This document shows positions 25,299 to 37,700 of a DNA stretch of 64,000 nucleotides, piece after piece; position 1 is the stretch's first letter, and every line of letters begins with the position of its first letter. The notes beneath the pieces were generated by a model. It had not been told where the DNA came from. It saw nothing but the letters and a program-made list of their open reading frames with translations, and ran no database searches. Position numbers and translations under genes: made by a program. The DNA lies in the NCBI GenBank assembly GCA_023376005.1, contig CM042145.1, positions 16,167,401 to 16,231,400 on the forward strand, given 5' to 3'. The stretch is from Doryteuthis pealeii (taxonomy: Eukaryota > Mollusca > Cephalopoda > Myopsida > Loliginidae).

Positions 25299-28200
25299 CC
25301 ACTCCCACATCTAAATTCGAATTGTACATAAAAAATTTCAGCTTTTCATCCTCAGGGGACTTTAAGTAGGTTTAACAACCATAGTGTGCCCCAGGTATTT
25401 TGATGGAAGCAAGCTGTGAAAGGCGATGGATGAGAGTAATTTTTTTCAATTTTTTTTTTTTAGAATAGATCAATTGGTGAGTGGAACTAGCTAAGGAAGA
25501 CTAAGAAAAGCATGACCAGTTTTGTCACCTTGTCCCCCCGTTATAAATTTTTGGCCTTGTGCCCAGGTTTTACAGTTGTGCATCTGTATCCTGTTTTTCT
25601 ATGAAATAGTTTTTTTTTGGGGGGGGGATGCAGCAATGCAGCCAATGAACCAGATAATTTAAAAAAAATTTATTCATAATTTGAACTATCCTGTTTTTGA
25701 TGTTCTGGCATATAAAGAGTGTTTTTTTTCCCCCCCTTGCACTCCTGGTTGTGAGGGTCCATTTAATATCTGCACACCCAATAGGTTATGGATTGATGTA
25801 CTAATATATGAATGAAAGTAAGATGAGCAAATTAATCCGACAATATGTGGAGAAAATTTAAAAACAAACACGGGATGTTATGATGGATGGAAATTTATAG
25901 TCGATACTCAAGTATTTCAGTTTACAATGGAAACCTTCATCAGGACTGTGAAAATGAGAAGAAAACAATGATTTATGTGGATATGATGGATGTTTTTATG
26001 CGTTGAATTAGAAAAATGTATGGAAAAAATGGTTCGTTATCGTTATTTGAGTGGCGTTTGTAGTTGAATGTTGATGAATAATATATGAATGTATAGATAT
26101 TTATGGAGGTGCATGGCATAATGGTTAAAGAGTTCAAATCCTAGACAAGGCTGTTTGCATTTTCACATAGTGCTAATACCCTTGGGAAAGGTATGGATCC
26201 ATCTATTCTCCCTCCAGCTATGGGTGAAATAGTAGGGCAGACTGGGCTCTTTAACCTTGGATAGGTAACCAATCTAGGAGAAGAAAAACTGAATTTGAAA
26301 AAAAACGGAGGTCAGTCGTTGATTTGGTTTGTGGCATTCCTTGTGCACCAATTCTTCCCTATCGGCTGTGCCAAAAAGTGCAGATGGTCCAACACAAGCC
26401 TTCACCACTATAAACAAAACACTGTGTAGGTTGTTCATTGGATGAATCCTCATACATTGAAATTGACAAGAGTCCATTTTTTTTTTAGATATCATAGTAA
26501 AACAAGATTAAATTATTTGCTTAAGGTCTTTTTAAATTAAGAAATGGGGAAATTACAAACGAAAGAAAAGATGGTTTTCTTCAAATTTATATTAATAATA
26601 CAACTATCCTTATTGACTCTCTCACTCAAGTGGACACTAAACTGTATCTGATAGTGAGGCCCCAGTTCTGGGGAGTGTGAAGTATCCCTTCATTGCCATT
26701 GCTCCCAGGTCACTCTAACCTGGAGTAGTAATACCTGTTAGGGTCCCATCTATGTGTCAAAGAGATATGTTTGAAAATGATTAGTATTTGATTGGGACTG
26801 TTTGGAAAAAGAGAAAATTTTAAGAAACAACTACACAAAAAATGTAAATATGAATGTGGTTCCCTAACCTGTAAGCATGAAATAACCTTAGACAGGTTGA
26901 CATGCCGTTAAAGTAAATTAGTCAATCAGGTTATTTGTTAAAAATTGTTTTTTGTTTTCTTTTTTGTTTAAATGACAATTTATTAACTCCTTTTATTTAT
27001 TTAAAAAAAATTTTTTTGTTCACTTGCATTTTTGAATGTTAATTATTTAACTCTTTGCTTACATTAAGCCACTCACAGTGGCTCTTCCACCTCTATAATC
27101 CTACCGTAATCCAATGGCAACAAATCTCGCATGTGTCACTTGTTTACACTGAATAATAATAATAATAATAATACTTTATTTGAATAGAATAAGTTCTGAG
27201 GTTAATAGATAATGAAATTTGAAATGTTTTATCATACAGGTAAAAAATACCAAGAAAATTTGCTACAGCTGTGGGGGAAATTTGGTAGGCAAAGAGTTAA
27301 AGACATTTAGTAAATGCTCTCTGTTGATTCACTATTTGGTTGTGGGTTCAATTCTAATTAGAAATTCATTTGACCAATTCCTAATTGTTTTATCCTTTGA
27401 GACGTTCTTGCTGAATAAATATTTCTTAAATCAATAACAGATCAATCAATAAACTAATATGAAATGATTTATTTATTTTTAAAAATTTTTATTTCTTTTT
27501 CAAAATTCAGCAACTTATTGTAGTTATGATGTATTTTAATAAATTCCACAATTCTGCAACACTTATTTTTTAGATAAACAAGATTTAAACCTACCTCCAC
27601 AATTGGTGTACAAAGTTTGAAAGTAGCAGTTTGTAATGAAATATAAAACACATACACACAAGAAAAATATCTTCCATCACAAAGACATTTTACAATGTCC
27701 TCTAAAGAAAAAAGAAAGAAAAGGTTTTCACACACACACACACACACGCACGCACACATGATTTTATATCTTTGTAACATTCATTCTTCATTAGAGAATT
27801 ATTACCTGCCAGCATTTAACAGATGATTTATGAATACCTGGAGAGGCTAATCCTTCCTAAGACATGAATGGCACTCCTACAATCAAATCAGGTTATGTGA
27901 CCAGTGACACATTCATTTCTATTTATTTTTTCTGTTTGATATTTTAAAGCCAAGCAAGCTGTGGCCCAATGTGCTCACCTAAGACTTCAATTTTTTTTTT
28001 TATCTTTTGTATAAAAAAAAAAAAGAAGAATTTTCTCTATTTCTAAAGCAGATGCTTATGTGTCTGGTCTTCTGTAATAAAAATGGTTGAGGTACCTTCA
28101 ATGTAAAATTACCTTGAATTTTTATTAAAAAATTTTTTTTTTTAGTTGTGCAGTCCTGTAGCGTAATTATTATGGTCTACTGAGAATTTGGGGATTGAAA

Positions 28201-30386
28201 AGAAAACGGTAATCGGATTTTTGGAGAAAGAGAAGAAAAAGAAATAAGAACAAAAAGAGGTTAAAGTTTAGAATTGTAAACACTCAACGGGTGCCAGCTA
28301 TTGACCAACCAATGACTCTGTAACTAGATTTAAAAATAAAAATGGAAGTCTCAGGTTTTCTGAGGAAGGTGGAAGCGGGTATGTCCCTTCCCCGCCCCCG
28401 GGACCAAAAACAGAAGAGGTGAAAAATCGTTCTTTTTGATCTGGGCCTTGGTCGGAGGCAGACTTGGGTCTCTGGAGGTCCCACGGTGACATGTCTAGGC
28501 TAGCAATGAACAGTGCACATGTATGTGATTTATGATAATGAAGATGTGTCCTTTTTACTCCTATTTTAAAAATCTATGTGCCTGGGATAAACTGCAGTGG
28601 GTGTTACTAAATCATGTATCTTATATTAAGAGGACATTGTTAATTTATTGGAGTGGTAATGTCTCTTTATGATGGAAGATATGTTCTCTTACTCTTGTAT
28701 GTGTTTTGTCTTCCATTATAAATTGCTACTTTCAAATTTTGTACACCAGTTGTGGAGGTAAGTTTAAATTTTGTTTATCTAAAAATAAGGATTGCAGTAT
28801 TGAGAGATTTATTAGAAGAATAATATGACTGAAATATTTAGACAAATTTACTTTTTTTTTAAACAGAACTTATTGCTTTTTTTTGTTGATGAAAGCTTTA
28901 TAACTTAAGATTCTAAATGTAATTTTGGACTTTTTGCTTGCTCTTTAAATTTCAATGTAATACTCCTCCACACCTGCCTGTGCTTATACATTATGTTGAA
29001 GACTTAAAAGCCTTGAAGATTCTTCAGTACCCACATGGAATGTTTTGATGTCAAACTACTAAAAGCTGAATTGTTGCTGTAAATCAAATACATTATGTCC
29101 ACATTAACCCTTTTGCAGGAAGGTCATTTTTTTTTGAATCCCTGTAAAATAGGCAAATTATTTTCAGAAAATTTTCAAAATAGAGGGTATGTTCAAACAA
29201 GGCAATTAATCATATATTATAAAAAAAATATTTGATAAGCAATTGTGTGTTATAGTACAATAGTATGAAAACAATATAGCACTCATTTTTAATTGTATTT
29301 TGCAAAAGAACCTTTACACAATCCTACACCACAGTGGGGTCACCTAGCAATGTTTCTGTTCTTTAATACTGAATTGGTCAATGAGCAGCCAATAGGAAAA
29401 TGCCTTACATTGAGCAATTTACAAAATGATAAATGTTGCTCTGCCTGTGTACAGTTTCTGAAAAAAAATATCACTCTGCTTGCAAAAGGGTTAATTGTTT
29501 GAATTAAAGATTGATTTGTTTTTTAAATTTTTAGATATATATATATTTTTTCTATTTTTAGTTTCCAAGCCTGCCCCTGACTGGAATGGCACAGCAGTTA
29601 TTAATGGCAAATTTGAAGAAATTGGTCTCCGATCTTTTAAAGGAAAATATCTTGTCTTCTTCTTTTACCCACTAGATTTGTAAGTTATGAAACTGTTTTT
29701 TATTTCTCTGAAGTTTTGAGATGAGGCTTGGTATTTAGTATCATTTGGATTATTTGGACTCTTGTCTTCATCTTTATTATCTGAAATGTTGTACAGATAA
29801 CAATAAAGACGAGACAAGAGTTTGAATAATCCAAATAATCCTGAAACTTTTATATTTTATTTTTTTTACATTTTCAAGAAATCCCAAGTTTTACTGCCTT
29901 TTATGTTCATGTGGTTTTTAATTTAATTTCTTTGTTTCATGTTTATTTTGTGATACATTTTTTTTAATAATTTAAAACAAAAAAAGAAAATAGCCACTGA
30001 TAAAGATTTGATTTGAAATAAAACATGTTGAAAGATGAAGAGATCTGTGACCCAAGTTCAAATCCTGGATCAGGCTATCTGCATTTTAACTACTACCCTT
30101 GGGAAAAGGGTGTGAATCTCTCTTCAGGAATTGGTTAACTGTAGGGCAGACTGGGGTCTTCAACCTTTGTTAGGCAACAAGTCTAGAAGGAAAACTGAAT
30201 TCAAACCCCCTTTTACTCTGCTTAAAAATTGACCTTGCGTCACATCCTGCCCATGAGAGAAGGGTAAATACTCATTAAGAGGATCATTTGATAGTTCTAC
30301 AAAAATGGAATAAATCATAAAAAGTTTTTAAAAATGCATTTTATTTTCGCGCTTCTCAATGAATTGTTTTAGGATTTTTATTCAAT

Positions 30387-30420
<34 letters not shown>

Positions 30421-31576
30421 ATAAAATAGAAAAATATTGCACCTTTAAAAATGTAATATATTTTGTCTAAGTGCAGGAATTATGCTGCAGAAATTTTATT
30501 CTACATTTAGTTCACACGCAGTTGTCTCCCTTGGATGTCAATGGAAGTCATTTTTTAATTCGCTGATAATATTTGCACACTAGTTTTTGTGAATTGTTAA
30601 TATTAAAAATTAATCAGCATTGTACATATTCTTATTTTTTTTTTTTTTTTTTTTTTTTAATTTTTAAAAAAAATGATTCATTTAAATGGTAATCATTACA
30701 ATTTTTGTATTGCCCTTATTTTTTATATATGGTGCTTTGTTCTATATGTTGACGTTAAACCTATTGATGTGAGGTTTTTTTTTGTCCACTCTGACCCCCT
30801 GTTAGGTCCCAATTGAATACCCATTTCATTACTTGATATGTGTAACAAACAAAACCAACCAACCAATCATTACAATTTTCTGTATAGACTTAGTATTATT
30901 GTGCAATATTTCAACATCGCAATGAAAACTTATCTTTTGTGTATTTGTGATGAATATTAAAGATTTTAAATCAAATAAATGAATATATATAAGTTGGCCT
31001 ATTATCAATAACAGCCAGACTGTGAGGGAGTCTATTCCCTTTTCACAAGTGCTAGATCAGGGAGATTGTGTTTGTGTCTGGAGATGGAGTGCCACACCTA
31101 CCATCAGCTACCCACGTTACCTTATAGATCCAAGTTGTGCTACTCATGCGCTGAGTTGGCGAGGCGCAGTATCAAACCCAGAACCTTGTGGGTCCTCTAT
31201 GCTCTATAAACTTTATCATATACTGGTCATCAGGTAAAGTTGAAATTAGGAACCAACAATTTACTTTCAGTTTAAGATTTCGCTAGTTCGTATATATAGT
31301 CAGTTTAAGAACTTCAAAGAAAATTTTGCTTTTACACTTGGAATAACTTTTACCATTATTCAATTGAAGTAATTATAAGATATATTTGTTTTATATCCTT
31401 CAGACTATCAATTTTTCTGAAAGACTGTGTTTTATATATAATATATATAAATTTAGTTGTTCTTATGAACGTTTTCTGTGATATTGGAAGCCTAGGAAAT
31501 ATATAAAAAGTGAACAAAAAACAGCGTGCTAAATTATAACTATTCTTTTGCTTTTGGTTCGCTTTATTTTTCTGTG

Positions 31577-31619
<43 letters not shown>

Positions 31620-31949
31620 GAGTTAATTTGTTTATATAATTTCTTTTTTTCCTTTTTTCAGTACTTTTGTCTGCCCAACAGAAATCATTGCATTTAGTGA
31701 CCGAGTTGATGAATTCAAAGCTTTGAACACTGCAGTTGTTGCTTGTTCTGTTGATTCTCAGTTTACACATTTGGCTTGGTAAGTTTTTCAAACCCTGTAA
31801 CCCCAAATCTTTATTGTATTTGTACAAGCAAGGTTACCCAGCATTAATTAAAATAACTTCACTGAGTTAGGTGTTAATTTTCATCATCTCAAATATTTAC
31901 TCACATTAGAAGAATTTGCATCAATCATTCTCACCAATTTCACATAAGG

Positions 31950-31985
<36 letters not shown>

Positions 31986-33627
31986 ATAAGTGCTTAATTG
32001 GAGTCGTACCTAATTTTGAAAATTAATTAATTAATAATGAATTAGGCGGGAATACCTATTTAAATGTATGGATAAACAAATCGAGAAAAATCAATCTCTG
32101 TATGTACATTTCGGCCTATTAGGCCTCATCAGCAGAGCTATAGATCGGAAGACCGCCCTGTGCGTGATTTGAAACCGGACTGCCAAGCTGACAGGCCGAT
32201 CCCATAACCCCTTCACCATCTCGATTTGTTTATCCATACATTTAAATAGGTATTCCCGCCTAATTCATTATTAATTAATTAATTTTCAAAATTAGGTACG
32301 ACTCCAATTAAGCACTTATTCTCTCAAAAAATTATCGGCAAAAAGCCATTCCAAACAAACCGTGTTTACAACTTATATATAACTTAATAATTTCAGAGAA
32401 TTTTATACTTACTTGGTGATGCTGATAGCTCGGATCTACAGATTTGATTTGAATGGATCCCTGGGAAATTTGATGGCTCCCAATTAAAGTTTCTTAATAA
32501 ACCCTACCGTAGTATTATTTGGATTATTCAGACTATTGTCCTCATCTTTATTGTTATCTGTACAGCGTTTCGGCCGATGTGCCCTCCAGCCTTCTTCAGG
32601 TATTTTGTGTCGGACTCGGGGAATCTTCTTTTCAAACTTGGGAACCTTCTTGTCGTAATCGGGAGCCATCACGGAACTTTGAACCCAACCCTTTATTCAA
32701 TCCATGGAGGTATCCTGTTCTTATTCTGCTAACCATAGCTGGGGTACAGGTGTTAAGCTATGTTAATTATCATTCTATGTTACTGTCACCCTTGAGCAGG
32801 ATTGAACCTGCAGCCTAGAGATAACTGTCACTTAGAACTGTATTAAACCAACGCCTTTATCCACTACGCTATGTGTCCAATTGGGCCTTGTAGTTTGTTT
32901 CTAACAAAATATTAAAATGTATATATCATCACCCCTTCACAAAATTAAATTGATCATTTAAAGAAAGCGTTCAACTGTCATTACAGTTAGCTTTAAATGG
33001 TGAGGGAAGAAAAAAGAAAAACTGCAACAAAAACAGGAATATTTACAGCAGGTTCAAGCAAACCCATGATGTTGGCAGTGGAAATTTGCTCTGTTAATTA
33101 GCAGAGAACTCCCATCCCTAAACTGTTACAGGTTGTTTATGTGCAATGTATCATGCTTTTTTTAAAGGAAAAAATGTGCCCCTAGGACACCTGGATAAAG
33201 TTTTACTGTCTACCTATCAGCATCTCTGCTTACTGTTTAGAATGTGAATTTGTATGCAATTTATTTCCTACCATCCATGAATCTGTTTGGTTCTGGTTGT
33301 TACAGTAATCCATGATGATCCTGATTTTAGGAGGGATTAAAAGGATCTAATTTGCATTTCAGTCATTAGATTGAGAATATGGAGGACTGAGAAAAAAATG
33401 TAGACCTCTCAAAATTTGCAAATTGGACTGGAAATTGCTTTATTCTGTAATAAGAATCTTGCTATATGTAATTTTTACTCTCCCTCCAGCTATGGGTAAA
33501 TAGTACAGCAGACTGGGCTATTTTACCTTGGTTAGGCAACCAGTCTAAGAGAAGGAAAACTGAATTCAAACCTGTTAAACTCCACTTAAGAAATTGACCT
33601 TGTTGCATTCTGCTCGTGTGAGGGGTT

Positions 33628-33696
<69 letters not shown>

Positions 33697-34716
33697 GCTG
33701 AATAGCTTTTTGATTTAGTGCATCCTGGGATGCACATATTTGCTTTGAATGAGTACAGGAAATTCAATGGGTCCCAACTAAAGTTTCTTAATAGATTGTA
33801 GTGTTTTATTTATCTAGGGAAACAACAAAAGCTGCCTAACTCCTACCTGGTAACTTATCCTATGTTTCATTCTAAGAAACTATTGAATGTATTTACAGTT
33901 AATTGAAATGGTATGGGGAAGAAAAAGAAAACTCTGGGATTCATGGATATGATTTTCTGCGTCCTTTTAGATTTTTGTGCATCAGGATGCAGGACGCGTA
34001 CTCTCAGCATACTGCGCACGTGTGTGTGTGTATATTATATAATATATATATATATATATATAAAGTAATTGGTAATTTGCTTGAAGCATTGTTAAGTATG
34101 TTATAAAATAATAAAATTCGAAGGCAATACAAATTTATTTTTTCTATCAATACTAATACATAATTTAAGATAATCTTTTATTTACTTATTTACTATAAAA
34201 AAATAATTTAAATTAGAGAACAAAGGGGATAAAGGGGGAAAAAGAAAAAGAAGAAAAATAACACAAAAGAAAGAGAGGGAGAAAGAATAAGAAATGAAAG
34301 GTGAAAGCGAAACAAAAGCTAAGTATGTAAAAAAAAATTTTCTATTAACGGTTTTTATTTATTTGTTCATTTTTGTTTTTGAAATTATGACATGCTCACA
34401 CGGTTGCAACACATTGCAACACTTACCATGGATGTCAGCCTTGTTCTCAACAAACTTTTAAGAAAGAAAAAAAAAAAAGAGAGAAATAAGAAATTACAGT
34501 TATTCGCCCATTCATAAAGGAGGAGAAGAAGAAAGAGAGAAAAAAAGAGAGGAAAAGGAAATAAGAAGAGAAATTATAACCACACAAATAAAAAAAAACA
34601 TAAGCACGTCATTTCTGAAATAAAACTGATGATAAAGCTTCGCTTTGAAATCGATTAGACATATAAACATCTTTTTGTCTTTATTTTTTACGCATTGTAT
34701 TGCCTTCGAATTTTAT

Positions 34717-34757
<41 letters not shown>

Positions 34758-37700
34758 GCAATTTTTACTAGGTTACATACAAACAATGAGAATTTTATCC
34801 ATAATATACATCCATATAAAGTATTGGCCAATGTGATACAACCCACCGAATCATGCTATATTTTTTGGTATACCAATGGGTCAGTTTGCACTAACAAAAA
34901 ATATAGCCAGATCGTATTCACAAAAAATATAAGTTTTTTTTAAATTTTTTTTCTTCTCCTATATTTGGCATAAACATCTTTAATGCAATTTCATATTTTG
35001 AGCCAAAAAAAAAAAAACTGCTCTCGGTACCTTTTGCGCTCTTCCAAGGAATTGAAATGTTTTTCTTGGAGAGAATTTGGTAATCTTGAAGATGCAATAT
35101 CTGGTGAACAAGTCAAAACTTCAGAATGATGTTACAAATTTTGTCTGGCCGCCAAAAGAATATATCACATCCTTTCTGTTAAATAATTTTCACACATACA
35201 TTATGGTCAAGCTGAAAGCACTGGTTCTTACTAGATCACCAACGTTAAGCAGCGATGAACCTGATATACTTTTTTTTCTTTTTCTTTTTTTTTTTTTTTT
35301 TTTTTTTTTAATTTGAAACAATTGTTTGGTTTACCAGTCTCCTTTCAATCTTACCATATACACAGAAAAATCTTCATTTAAAAAAAAATATATTTCTCAT
35401 TTAAAAGCGATACATCAGTATGACTACCCAAATTGATACAAATGATTTTCCTAACTAATGTCTTGATTTGATTACTATCACCCCCCCCCACACACACACA
35501 CAACTGGTCTACCCATGTAAAATCCCCCAAACTACTTTTGTCATATAAGGTGTGTCAAAGTATCAAGATTTTTTTAATACTTTTTGACACACCTTGTATT
35601 CTGAAAAAAATAACGTTCCATTCATTCTTCATTTCTATCTTGGTAAATACACCTTTAAACTTGGTACTTTTTGGCACACCTTGTATTCTGAAAAAAATTA
35701 ATAAATGGAACATTATTTTAAAAAAAATTTTTTTTCAGAATACAAGGTGTCAAAAAGAACAAAAAATCTCGATACTTTTTTGACACACCTTGTATTCACA
35801 ACTCCTCATTCATAAACTGCATACATCTGTTTTTTTAAGTCACATTTTTACCTTTCTTAAAAATGCAGAAAATACATAAATTATAAGTGATTTTTCTTAC
35901 TGAAGTTAATGAACCAAATGTTGTTAATTTAATCTAATAATCAAATTACCTAGCACATTTGGTTCTCAGACAATTGTCCAACAGACATTTAATTTATTTT
36001 CAAAAAAAAAAAATTCACATTTGTTATCATACATACCTATTTGCTTACTTTAATATTTTCATTTATTAATAACTCGCAAGCAAAACAAACACTAAAAAAG
36101 GGAAATATCATAAAATAATTTATTAACAAAGTTATTTAATGTTTGTTTTGCTTGAAAGTTAATCAGCTGGTCATATCAAGCCCTAGCACCTATATGATTG
36201 CCCGAACCCTACTGACCTTATGGCAAGCCCCAACCCTTTTTATCATATTAGTGCTAGAAGGCGATGGCTGAGGGTCTTCGTGTCCTGGGAATGACGTTAA
36301 ACTCTATCTGATGATGAGGTTCCAGTTCTGGAGGTTTGGGAAATGTGGAGCACCCCTTCATCATTGCTCCCTGGTCCACTCTGACCCGAAGTGGTAGTAC
36401 CTGTTAGGGTCCCATCTATGATTTAAATAGGAAAATGTGTTTATAAAAAAAAATTGAGTATCCATTAAGAATGACTTTATTTCAAAACTTACTTGGCATT
36501 AAATGACCCACTGAGATTGATATGCCGTAAAACAATCCAAATCAAACAAAACTTTGAAGTTATTAATAAACAATTCAAAAGAATATTAAAGCAAGCAAAT
36601 AAGTATGTATGATAATAAATGTGAAGTATTTTCTACAAGCACATTCCACATAAAGAAAGTTATGTAGATTTAATTTGTATTTGTAAAATTAGTACCTTAC
36701 ATTTATAATAACTTCTCACTCTTGAAAAAAAAAAAATTAAATGCTTGTTTTCATGTGTTGTACAATTGTGAAATCAATTCTAAGAGATCCAGAAGAAAGC
36801 AGCAGCAGCAACAAAGCACTGGCACATCAACATCTTCAGGGACAGCCTTCAAATGTGACATCTGTGGCCGAGAATGTTTTTCTAACATTGGACTTTACAG
36901 TCACAAGGGATGCTGTAACCTCAGGGGCACAAAAACTATATTATAGTTTTCCGAGACTGAAATGCCAATAACACCTCACTCTTGAAAAAAATTTAAAAAC
37001 ATGTTTTCATGTGTTGTACAATTGTGAAATCAATCTCTTTAGAATATATCAAGTTGAAAATTGTTTTTTTTTTTTTTTTTTTTTTCTTTTGTAGGTTGAA
37101 TACCCCAAGAACAAAAGGTGGTTTAGGTAATCTGAAAATTCCTCTTTTATCAGACATCACACATGAGATTTCCAAAGCTTATGGTGTTTATTTGCAGAAT
37201 TTAGGACACAGTTTACGGTAAGATGTTATTTAATATCCATTCTCTCATTTGAAACTTTCTAATGTTTGTTGCAAATAACATCTTTCTAATATTGCTTTTA
37301 TTTCAATTCTATTATATAGAATTAGAGTTAGGCAATTTGGCAATTATAGTTTTGGTATTAATTTGGGGTATTTTTCCCTTGATACCTTGGTTTCCAGTTC
37401 ATTTTCGGTTTTTAATTTAGTATTTTTACTTTCTAAGGAAGCCATTCCTTCTCTTATGTAATAAGGATTAGATATTTAGGGGGACAAATTATTTATTTAC
37501 TTTTACAACAAAAAGTATGTTTAAATGTTTATTTAACTTTGATAATTGAAACAAATAGATTTCAGACATCATGTCATATTTCCTTTTGATCCATTTGAAA
37601 AAGTTTTATGATAAAATATAAAATAGATTTCTGAAGTGTCATATTTGTTGTATTTCCTTTTTTTCATTTCTTTTGTGAAGTAATAAATCATCACATTTAT

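Larger units (their letters stand above)
13898..29561 (+). other. PRDX4 intron 1 (15.7 kb), repeat-filled
   Basis: No exon of another gene is supported. It holds hairpins, SINE fragments, long homopolymers, the 15.9/17.2 kb repeat pair, a 20.3-20.97 kb tandem block, MITE and hAT elements, a hammerhead motif and AT-rich filler. Confidence 0.7.
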
